From the NCBI RefSeq assembly GCF_026965535.1, contig NZ_CP114039.1, positions 6,882,001-6,946,000 of the forward strand: a stretch of 64,000 bases of DNA. Direction: 5' to 3'. The notes under the pieces are model-generated. The model made no database searches and had not been told where the DNA came from. It saw nothing but the letters and a program-made list of their open reading frames with translations. This stretch comes from Corallococcus sp. NCRR (GTDB lineage: Bacteria; Myxococcota; Myxococcia; Myxococcales; Myxococcaceae). The position numbers and the translations under genes are program-made. Position 1 is the stretch's first letter; each line of letters begins with the position of its first letter. Below, piece after piece: positions 1 to 11,000 of the stretch.

Positions 1-1
1 A

Positions 2-2013
2 CTGGGCCCGTCCGACCTGAGCCACCTGCCCGTGTACGCGCCCGAAGGTGCTCCGGTGCCGGTGCTCGTCACCACGCGCGCGCTGGTGGCCTCCGTGCGC
101 GTGGATGCAGCGCGCGTCGTCTACGTGGAGGACGTGCCAGCCGCGACCGAAGCCACCGCCGTGGACGTGGAGCCGCAGGCCCTCGCGTGGCTGCTGCCCA
201 CGGGCCGGGGCCAGCCCGCGTGGGCCCTGGGCCACCGGGAGCTGGCGGAGTTCTTCACCGGTCTGGACACGCGCCTGTCGCCCCCGGACGGCGGCGCGTG
301 GCTGGCCGCGAGCGAGCCGTCCTCCGACCGTCCGGATCTGGAGGCCCTGTGGGCGCTCACGCGCGGCCTGCGGGTGGTGTTCCCGCCGGAGCGCATCACC
401 GCCCGGCTGGTGAGCCTGGGCGATGGCGGCCCCCGCGCGAAGGCGATGGACCTGAGCCTCATCTACTTCGCCAACGACGAGGACACGCTCACCGGGCCCA
501 AGTACGAGCTGCTGCTGGAGGGCGCGAAGTTCGCGGACGCGAACGGCTTCTCCGCGGTGTGGACCCCGGAGCGGCACTTCCATTCGTTCGGCGGTCTGTA
601 CCCGCAGCCCGCCGTGGTGGCGGCGGGCCTGGCCACCGTCACGAAGCACCTGCGCTTGCGCTCCGGCAGCGTGGTGTTGCCGCTGCATGATCCGCTGCTC
701 ATCGCGGAGCAGTGGTCCGTGGTGGACAACCTGTCCCAGGGCCGCGTGGGCCTGTCCGTGGCCACGGGCTGGCACACGCAGGACTTCACCTTCGCGCCCG
801 CCAACTACGAGAAGCGCCGCGACATCCTGCTGGAGAAGCTGTCCACGCTGCGCGCCCTGTGGCGCGGCGAGCGCTTCAAGCGCCCCGCCGGTGCCGGCAG
901 CACGGCGGAGGTCGGTCTGCGCCCGAAGCCGGTGCAGAAGGAGCTGCCGGTGTGGCTCACCGCCACGGGCAACCCCGAGACGTTCCGCATGGCGGGCGAG
1001 CTGGGCGCGGGCGTGCTCACGGGCCTGCTGTCGCACTCGCTGGAGGAGCTGAAGCAGAAGGTGGCGCTGTATCGCGACGCGTGGCGCCGCAACGGGCACC
1101 CGGGCCGCGGCCACATCACCTGCATGCTGCACACGTACCTGGGCGACGACGAGCAGGAGGTGCTGCGCACGGTGCGCCAGCCGCTGCTCGGCTACTTCCG
1201 AAGCTCCGTGGACATCAGCACGTCGCTGCTCCAGGCGCAGGGCATCACCGACGTCCAGAAGCTGTCGCCGGACGACATCAACGCGGTGCTGGAGCGCACG
1301 TTCGAGAACCACGCGAAGAACACCGGCCTGCTGGGCACGGTGGACAGCGCGATGCGGCGGCTGCGTGACGTGCGCGCGGCGGACGTGGACGAGGTGGCGG
1401 CGCTCATCGACTTCGGCCTGGACACGCCGGTGGTACTGGACGGCCTGCGCCGGCTGGCCGTGGTGCGCGAGCGCATGGACGCGGAGGCCGCCGCCCGCCA
1501 GGAGCAGGTGCTGGTGGAGGCGGAGGCGGGCGTCGAAGGCCTGCTGGAGCTGGCGCGTCAGTCCGGCGCGGTGCTGCTGCACACGTCGGCCCGGCTGGCG
1601 CGTTCGCTGAGCGAACTGCCCGGAGCGCGTGAGTCCCTGTCCCGCGTGGGCGCGCTGGTGTTGGAGGGCGCGTCGGTGGAGCTGGGCGCGGCGCTGCACC
1701 GGGCCGCGGGCGTGGAGGTGTGGCTGTCCGGTGATGCCCAGGAGGGCGCGCTGCTGCCGCGCACGTTGGCGGAGCGCATCCCCGCGAACCTCCAGGCCTG
1801 GGTGCTGGACGCGGCCGGTCAGCCCGTGCCCGCGGGTGTGGTGGGCGAGCTGGCCCTCGCGGGCGCGGGGCTCCCCACAGCGCTGTGGCGCGCGGGTGAT
1901 GAAGAGCACCGGCGTCTGGTGCCGCACCCTCGCGAGGCTTCCGCGAAGCTGTTCCGCACCGGCCGCCACGCCCGCATGCGCGGGGATGGCCGGCTGGAGC
2001 CCGTGGCGTCACC
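2..2013 (+). other. Degenerate A domain with embedded luciferase-like monooxygenase (first line)
   Basis: A flavin-dependent luciferase-like monooxygenase of the natural-product type (MupA/Atu3671-like) spans about 446-1480. It starts at MDLSLIYFANDEDT and includes WTPERHFHSFGG and GWHTQDF. It lies inside an A-domain remnant. Upstream, the P-loop position reads LLPTGRGQPAWALGHREL instead of TSGSTGxPKG, and a decayed A4 region (ALWALTRGLRVVFPPER) follows. Downstream, about 1520-2010, are decayed A5-A7 remnants with no YGPTE and with TGR in place of the A7 TGD. A8-A10 and the carrier domain are absent. A Pro/Ala-rich linker (2015-2130) then leads to the next C domain. Adenylation should be dead. 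The likely role is oxidation of a carrier-bound intermediate delivered by the upstream part of the line, which is inferred. Confidence 0.85.
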
Positions 2014-5000
2014 GTCCCGCCTCCCCCCTCCGCCCGTGGCGCGTCCCGCCGTCGTGGAGGCGCCGCGTCCGGTGGCGCCCGCCGCCCCGGCGGTGGTGAA
2101 CCTGGGCCCGCCGCCCATCCCTCGCGTGAGCCGGGATCAGCCGCTGCCCCTGTCCTTCGCGCAGCAGCGCCTCTGGTATCTCCAGCAGTTGGAGCCCACG
2201 AGCAGCGCGTACAACAACCCGGCCATCTTCCGGCTCACGGGCGAGCTGGACAGGGACGCGCTCCAGACCGCGCTGGACATGATGGTGGTCCGCCACGAGG
2301 TGCTCCGCACCACGTACTCCCTGGAGGGGGACCACGCGGTGCAGGTCATCCACCCGCCTCGCGGCCTGCCGCTCCAGCACTGGGACGCGCCCGGCGACAC
2401 GCCGGAGGCCCGGGAGGCGGCGATGCACCGCTTCTGCCAGGAGGCCATCCGCCAACCCTTCGACCTGGAGAAGGACGTGGTGCGCGGGGCACTGCTGCGC
2501 CTGGGGGACCGGGAGCACGTGCTGTTCGTCACCTTCCACCACGCCGTGTCCGACGCGTGGTGCACCATGGTCATCGCGCATGAGCTGACGGTGAACTACA
2601 CCGCGTTCCGCGCGGGCCAGCCGTCGCCGCTGCCGGAGCTGCCGGTGCAGTACGCGGACTACGCCGTGTGGCAGCGCGCGTGGCTGGAAGGCGGCGTGAT
2701 GGAGAAGCAGGTGGCCTGGTGGAAGGACCACCTGACCGGCGCGCCTCCGCTGGAGCTGCCCACGGACAGGCCTCGTCCGGCGGTGATGTCGTACGCGGGC
2801 GCGCGGTACACGTTCCTCCTGCCGTCGGAGGTGTCCGCGCCGATGCTCGCGCTGGGCCGCAAGCATGGCGCCACGACGTTCATGGTGCTGATGGCGCTCT
2901 TCCAGACGGTGCTGTCGCGCTACTCCGGCCAGGAGGACTTCGTGGTGGGCACGCCCATCGCGGGCCGCACACGGCCGGAGCTTGAAATGCTGATGGGGTG
3001 CTTCATCAACACCCTGCCCTTCCGCTCGCGGCTGTCCGGCATGCCGTCCTTCGTGGAGCTGCTGGGCCGCGTGCGCACCCAGGCCCTGGAAGCCTTCGCG
3101 CACCAGGACGCCCCCTTCGAGCGCGTGCTGGACGCGATGCAGCTGCCGCGTGACCTGAGCCGCACTCCGCTGTTCCAGGCGAGCATCAACCTGGTGAACA
3201 CGCCGGAGGGCAAGGCCCGCCCGGCGGGTCTGGAGCTGACCCAGGTGGAGGTGCCGACCGGCACGTCCAAGTTCGACCTGGGCATGGAGGTGGTGGAGAA
3301 CCGCGCCGGCTTCAGTTGCAGCCTGGAGTACGCCACCGCCCTCTTCGACGCGTCCACCATGGAGCGCCTGGCCGGGCACATGGTGACCCTGGCGCGCGAG
3401 GTGGTGGCCCATCCCAAGACGCCCGTCGCCCTGCTGCCGCTCATGGATGAGACGGAGCGCCAGCGGGTGCTGCGCTCGTGGAACGACACCTTCCAGGACA
3501 TCCCGCGCGACGCCGTGCTGCCGGACCTCTTCGCCCGTCAGGTCGCGCTGCGTCCGGACGCGGTGGCGGTGGAGTTCGGGGACGCGCACCTGACGTACGC
3601 GCAGCTGGACGCACGCTCGAACCAGTGGGCACACCTGCTGCGCGGGCGCGGCGTGGGGCCGGACGTCCTGGTGGCGGTGTGCCTGGAGCGCTCGCTGGAG
3701 CTCATCGTCTCGCTGCTCGCCATCCTCAAGGCGGGCGGCGCGTACGTGCCGCTCGACCCGAGCTACCCGGCGCCGCGCCTGGCCGCGATGCTGGAGGACG
3801 CGCCCGCGAAGTGGGTGCTCACCACGCGTTCGATGCGCGGGACGGTGCCCCTGCCTCAAGGGGTGGAGTCCGTCTTCGTGGAGGAGCTCGGCGCCACGGA
3901 CCTGCCCACGGCGCCCGTGGTGTCAGGGGTGCGCTCGCGCCACCTGGCGTACGTGGACTTCACGTCCGGCAGCACCGGGCGTCCCAAGGGCGTCGCGGTG
4001 GAGCACCGCGCGGTGATGCGCCTGTTGCACCACCCGGCCTTCGTGGACATGAGCGCGGGTGAGACGTTCCTCCACGTCGCGCCCATCTCGTTCGATCCAG
4101 CGACGCTCGAGATCTGGGGGCCTCTGCTCAACGGCGGGCGGTTGGTGGTGTTCCCACCCACGTCGCCGTCGGACCTGGAGGTGCTGGCGCAGGTCATCCA
4201 GCGTCACGGCGTCACGTCGATGATGCTCACGGCGGGCCTCTTCACGCAGGTGGTGGACCTGAAGCCGGAGGCCCTGCGCGGCGTGCGCAGGCTCATCTCG
4301 GGCGGAGACGTCATCCCGCCCGCACAGTCGCGCAAGGTGCTGGAGGCACATCCGGGCCTCACGTTCCTGGCCTGCTACGGCCCCACGGAGGCGACGGTGA
4401 TCGCCTCCGTGCACGAGATGTCCGACCCCGCGCACGTGGAGCCCCCCGTGCCCCTGGGCCGTCCCATCACGTGCACGGAGCTGTACGTCCTGGACGCGCA
4501 CGGACAGCCGGTGCCCCCGGGCGTCCCCGGCGAGCTGTTCATCGGCGGCGAGGGCCTGGCGCGCGGCTACATCTCGCGGCCGGACCTCACCGCGGAGCGC
4601 TTCGTCCCCCACCCCTTCGCCTCGCGCCCCGGTGAGCGCCTCTATCGAACGGGCGACCTGGCGCGCTGGCGGCCGGACGGGGTGTTGGACTTCCTGGGCC
4701 GCACCGACCACCAGGTGAAGGTGCGCGGCTTCCGCGTCGAGCTGGCGGAGGTGGAGGCCGCCCTGTCCGCGCATCCGGACGTGCGCGAGGCCGTGGCCGT
4801 GGTGCGCGAGGACGCGCCCGGCGACAAGCGGCTCGTTGCCTACGTCGTCCCTGCGTCCGTCCCCGAGCCGGAGGTCCTGCGCGAGTTCATGCGCCAGCGG
4901 GTGCCGGACTACATGCTGCCGACGGTCTTCGTCCCGCTGGACGCTCTGCCGCTGACGGCGCAGGACAAGGTGGACCGCAAGGCGCTGCCCGCGCCGAAGG

Positions 5001-8000
5001 GCCAACGCGATTCGCGCCGCGAGTACGTCGCGCCGCGCACGCGGCGGGAACAGGTGCTGGCGCAGGTGTTGGCGCAGGTGCTGCGCGTGGATCGCGTGGG
5101 CCTGGACGACAACTTCTTCGCGCTGGGCGGCGACTCCATCATCAGCCTCCAGGTGGTGGCCCGGGCGCGGCAGGCCGGGGTGCGGTTGCAGGTGAAGGAC
5201 CTCTTCCAGCACCCCACCCTGGGCGCGCTGGCGGCGGTGGCGCGTGACGGTGAGGCGACCCTCGCCGAGCAGGGACCGGTGGTGGGCGACGTGCCCCTCA
5301 CGCCCATCCAGGTGGACCTGTTCGAGCGCGAGCCGACGTACCCGCACCACTTCAACCACGCCCTGCTGCTCAAGACCCGTCAGCCGCTGAAGGCCGACCT
5401 GTTGCAGCGGGCGCTCCAGGCGCTGGTCACGCACCACGACGCCCTGCGCCTGCGCTACGTCCACGCCGATGACGGCACGTGGCGCCAGGAGGACGTGGCG
5501 CCCGTGGAAGCGCCTCCCGAGCTCGCCCAGGTGGACCTGTCCATGCTGCCTCCGGAGGCACGGATCACCGCGATGGAGCGGGAGGCCGCGCGCCTCCAGG
5601 CGGACTTCGATCTGGCGACCCCGCCGCTGGTGCGCGTGGCGCTGTTCCACTTCGGTGCCGGTGAGCCGCAGCGCCTGCTGCTCATCATCCACCACCTGGT
5701 GGTGGACGCGGTGTCGTGGCGCATCCTGGTGGAGGACCTGGAGACGGCGTACCTCCAGCTCCAGTCCGCGCGCGCGCCGGTGCTGCCCGCGAAGACGACG
5801 TCGTTCCGCTCCTGGGCGCAGCGGCTCCAGCAGCACGCCCTGTCCGACGAGCTGGGAGCGCAGGAAGCCTTCTGGCAGGAAGCGCTGCGCGGAGACGTGG
5901 CCCCGCTGCCGGTGGATGGCCCGGGCCCGTACACGTACGCGTCACGAAGCAGCGTCGCGGTGGAGCTGGACGCGGAGGAGACGCGGCAGTTGCTCCAGGA
6001 GACCCCCACCGGTTGGCGGGCGCGCATCGACGACGTGCTGTTGACCGCGCTCGGGCGGACGCTGGGCGAATGGACGGGGATGCCGGACGTCCTCATCGAC
6101 CTGGAGGGCCACGGCCGCGAGGAGCTGTTCGCGGACGTAGACGTGTCGCGCACGGTGGGCTGGTTCACGTCCGTGGCGCCGGCCCTGCTGCGGCTGCCCA
6201 AGGGCGGCTCGCCAGGTGACGGGTTGCGCGCCGTGAGAGACTCGCTGAAGGCGTGGCCCGGCCGCGGCATCGGCTTCAACCTGCTGCGGCACCTGGGGCC
6301 TCCGGAGACGAGGGCCCGGCTGGCCGCGCTGCCCCGGGCGCAGGTGGCGTTCAACTACCTGGGCCAGCTCGATGGCACCGCCGCCGCCAGCACGCTCTTT
6401 ACGATGAGCGACGAGCCGGTGGGGCCCATCGTGGAGCCCCGGGCCGTGCAGCCGCACGCGCTGGCGGTGGACGGCTCGGTGTTCCAGGGCCGGCTGCGGA
6501 TGACGTTCGGCTACAGCCACCAGCAGCACCACGAGGCGACGGTGCGCGCGCTGGCGGAGCGCTTCCTCTCCGTGCTGCGCGAGCTCATCGCCCAGCGCCA
6601 TTCGGAGGACGCGCGGCGGCGCACGCCCGGCGACTTCCCACTGGCCCGCTTGTCCCAGGCCGCGCTGGACGCGGTGCTCGCGGCGCAGGGCCCCACGGTG
6701 GAGGACCTGTTCCCGCTGTCCCCGCTCCAGGAGGGCATGCTCTTCCACGCCCTGAATACGCCGGAGGCGGCCTACTACTTCGAGCAGGCTGCCTGGTCGA
6801 GCCACTCGGACGTGGACATCGCGCTGTTCCAGCGGACGTGGCAGACGGCCGTGGAGCGCAACCCCATGCTGCGCACCGCGTTCGTGTGGGAGGGACTGGA
6901 GTCGCCGCTCCAGGTGGTGCACTCGCACGCCACGCTGCCGTTCATCGTCCATGACTGGCGCCACCTGCCGGAGGCGGAGCAGCCGGCCGCGCTGGCGAAG
7001 CTCACGTCGGAGGACCGCGCACGCGGCTTCGACGTGTCGCGAGCGCCGCTGTCGCGGATGACGGTGGTGCGCCTGGGTGAAGCGCGCTGGCGCTTCCTCT
7101 GGAGCCACCACCACCTGCTGATGGACGGCTGGAGCATGGGCCTGTTCTTCCAGGAGGTCTTCGCCCTCTACGACGCCGTGCACGCCGGGACGACGCCACC
7201 GCCCGCGGGCCGGCCTCCGTTCCGCGACTACATCGCGTGGTTGGACCGCCGCGACGCTGGGGAGGACGAGCGCTTCTGGAGTGAGCAGCTCGCGGGCCTG
7301 ACGGCGCCCACGCCCCTGCCCTCGGCGCGGCCGGCGTCCCTGGTGCGGCCCACCACGTCCGAGAAGCGGCCCGACGTGAGGGTGACGCTGCCGGCGCCGG
7401 TCACCACCGCGCTGGAGTCCTTCGCGCGGCGGCATCAGCTCACGCTCAACACGCTGACGCAGGCGGCCTGGGCGCTGGTGCTGGCGCGCCATGCGGACAC
7501 GCGTGACGTGATCTTCGGCACCACGCTTTCGGGCCGTCCGCCAGAGCTGCCGGGCGCGGACGCCATGTTGGGTCTGCTCATCACCACGCAGCCGGTACGA
7601 ATCACGCTGCCCGCTGAAGGTGAGCCGGTGCTGCCGTGGCTCCAGTCGCTCCAGACGAAGCTGCTGGGCATCCAGCAGCACCAGTACGCGCCGCTGGTCT
7701 CGACGCATGGCTGGAGCGACATCCCCCGGGGACAGCCGCTGTTCCAGTCGCTGTTCGTCTTCGAGAACTACCCGTTCGACGCGTCGGTGTTGCGTCGCTT
7801 CACCGCGATGGACCTGCGCGACCTGGAGTTTGGCGACAGCACGAACTACCCGCTGTCCGCCACGGTGGTGCCGCGCGAGGAGCTCCAGCTGAACCTGGCC
7901 TACGACGAAGGCCGCTTCGACGCGGACGCCGTGCGGCGGGTGCTGGGCCAGTGGCGGCAGGCGCTGGAGGGACTGCTCCCGCCGGACGCCCGGATCGAGG

Positions 8001-11000
8001 ACGTCTCGCTGCTGTCCGCCGGAGACCGTGACTGGCTGCTGCGCACCGGGACCGGCGGCGCCATGGACTTCGAGCGCGAATCCACCCTGCACGCGCGTTT
8101 CGAACGGCAGGCCGCCGAGACGCCGGACGCGGACGCCGTGGTGTCCGACGGGACGACGCTGTCCTTCCGGGAGCTCAACACGCGGGCCAACCGGCTCGCG
8201 TGGCACCTGCGGTCGCTGGGCGTGGGCCCCGAGGTGACGGTGGCGCTCTGCCTGGACCGGTCGGTGGAGACCGTCGTCGCGATGCTGGCGGTGCTCAAGG
8301 CCGGCGGCGCCTACGTGCCCCTGGACCCGGCCGCGCCAGCAGCGCGCAAGTCGTTCGTCCTCAAGGATTGTGGCGCGAGCGTGCTGGTGACCACTCGGGC
8401 TCTGCAAGAGACGTGGCACCCAGAGGTGCCCCACCTGGTGCGGCTGGACGAAAAACCTGTCGGACAGTCGGACAGGTTCACGGACGCCGAGCGGTCCTCG
8501 GGGCCCACCGAACCTGTCGGACAGTCGGACAGGTTCGCGGAGACCGAGCCGGGAGCCGGGGACGCCAAACCTGTCGGACAGTCGGACAGGTTCGTGGCGA
8601 CCGAGCCGGTCCTGAGCGACGCAGCGCCTGTCGGACAGTCGGACAGGTTCTGGGAGACCGCCCTGGCGGCCGGGACCACCGAACTGGTCGGACAGTCGGA
8701 CAGGTTTTCGGAGAACCCGCCGCCGGTGGCGGGTCCGACGAACCTGGCCTACGTCATCTACACGTCGGGCTCCACGGGCACGCCCAAGGGCGTGATGGTG
8801 CGGCACCGCTCGGTGGCGCATCTGCGGCAGGCGATGAACGCGGCGTGCTTCACCCAAGCGTCCGGACCGCTGCGGGTCGCCCTCAACGCGCCGTACTCCT
8901 TCGACGTGTCGGTGGGACAGCTGGCGCTCATGCTGGAGGGCCACACGCTGTGCGTTGTTCCGGAGGCCGTGCGGCAGGATCCGGAGGCGATGCTCAAGTG
9001 GCTGGAGCAGCAGCGGGTGGACGTCCTGGACTGCACGCCGTCGCAGTTCAAGTTGCTGCTAGAGGCCGGCTTCCTGGAGCAGCGGCACGTGCCCGCGTAC
9101 GTCCTCCTCGCAGGCGAGGCCGTGGACGAGGTGACGTGGCGCACGCTCGCGGAGACGCGGCGCACGCAGGCGTTCAACCTCTACGGCCCGACGGAGGCGA
9201 CGGTGTACGCGACCTGGGAGCGCATCTCAGGCTCGGCACGCGCCACGCCCGTCATCGGTCGGCCGCTGGCCAACCTGAACGCGTATGTGCTGGACGCGCA
9301 CCATCGCTGGGTGCCCGTGGGCACGCCGGGGGAGCTGTGCCTCTCCGGTGAAGGCGTCACGCGCGGCTACCTGGGCCGGCCGGACCTGACGGCCGAACGC
9401 TTCGTGCCGGATCCGTTCAGCACGGAGCCCGGTGCGCGCCTCTACCGCACGGGCGACAAGGCCCGCTGGCGCGAGGACGGCACGCTCGAATACCTGGGCC
9501 GGTTGGACTTCCAGGTGAAGCTGCGCGGCTACCGCATCGAACTGGGCGAAATCGAATCCGCGCTGCGGACCCACCCGGACATCCGGGACGCGGTGGTGCT
9601 GGTGCGCGAGGACCGGCTCATCGCCTGGGTCGCGCCCCAGGTGGACACCGCGCCCCTGCGTCAGCACCTCCGGCGGACCCTGCCGGAGTACATGGTGCCC
9701 GCCACGTTCGTGGCGCTGGATGCCCTGCCCCAGACTGCCAACGGCAAGGTGGATCGCAACGCCCTGCCCTCGCCCGAGGCCGCCCCGGCCTCCGAGCGCG
9801 TCATCGAACCGCCCTCGACGCCCACGGAGGTGACGCTGGCCGCGCTGTGGAGCGAAGTGCTTCGCGTCCCGGCAGTGGGCCGTCATGACGGCTTCTTCGA
9901 ATTGGGAGGCCACTCGCTGCTGGCCACGCAGCTGGTGTCGCGAGTGCGTGCTCGCTTCGGCATGGAGCTGCCCCTGCGGGCCCTGCTGGAGGGCCCTACC
10001 GTGGCGGAGCTGGCGCGCCGGATCGACGCGCTCCACCAGCCGCAATCGCATGAGGCGTCCGCGCTGCCCTCGCTGGTCCGCGCGGAGCGGCCGGACGTGC
10101 TGCCGCTCTCGTTCGCGCAGCAGCGCATGTGGTTCGCGGAGCAACTGGGCACCGCGGGCACCGCCTACAGCCTCCCGAACCTGCTGGACCTGGATGGCTC
10201 GCTGGACGTCATCGTCCTGCTGGCCGCGTTCGACGAACTGGTGCGCCGCCACGAAGCGCTGCGCACCACGTTCCAGTCGCGGGAAGGCACGCCGTCGCAG
10301 GTCATCCACCCGCCGTTCCCCATGTCCCTGCGGCACGCGGACCTCTCCGCGCTCCCGACGCAGGAGGCTCGGGAGGCGGAGGTATCGCGGCTGGCCCGGG
10401 AGGAGTCCTCCACTCCGTTCGACCTGGAGCAGGGCCCGCTGTTCCGAGGCCTCCTGATGAAGCTGGGCCCCACGAAGCACGTGCTGCTGCTCAACACGCA
10501 CCACATCATCATGGATGGCTGGTCCACCGGCGTGCTGGTCCGGGAGATGGGCGCGCTCTACGCGGCGTTCGCGGCGGAGCAGCCGTCGCCGTTGCCCGCG
10601 CTGACTGTGCAGTTCGCGGACCATGCCCTCTGGCAGCGCGCCTGGTTCCAGGGCGAGGTGCTTGCGTCGCAGGTGGCGTACTGGCGCGCGCAGCTGGAAG
10701 GCGCCGCGCCCTACCTGGAGCTGCCCACGGACCACCCGCGTCCGGCCGGTCAGGGGGCCTATCGCGCCAGCTCCCAGCCGCTCGTGCTTTCGCGCGAGCT
10801 GAGCGAAGCGGTGGAGGCCTACGCACGGCAGGCGTCCGCCACGCCGTTCATGGTGCTGCTCTCGGCCTTCCAGCTCTTGCTGCACCGGTACTCCGGACAG
10901 GAGGACGTGCTCGTGGGGGCGCCCATCGCGGGCCGTCGTCACGCCGAGTCGGAGTCGCTGATCGGCTACTTCGCGAACACGGTCGTGCTGCGCACCCGGG

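Noticed and set aside
32-60. GTG at 32 as the start of the first NRPS gene
   Set aside because: The frame is open back to base 2 and the residues before it align with the interior of the paralogous A remnant at 37580.
446-1480. Luciferase-like monooxygenase as a stand-alone gene
   Set aside because: It is continuous and in frame with the A-domain remnants on both sides in both paralogues, with no stop codons between.
8454-8706. Possible CRISPR array (25-bp repeats with 32-bp spacers)
   Set aside because: The period is an exact multiple of three, spacers are coding and follow the A-domain frame, a paralogue has one copy in the same loop, and no cas genes are present.
5942-8944. 1000-residue minus-strand ORF antisense to the NRPS
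   Set aside because: High-GC codon bias opens the antisense frames; the translation is Arg/His/Gln-rich without family motifs, while the plus strand has continuous E/C/A-domain homology.
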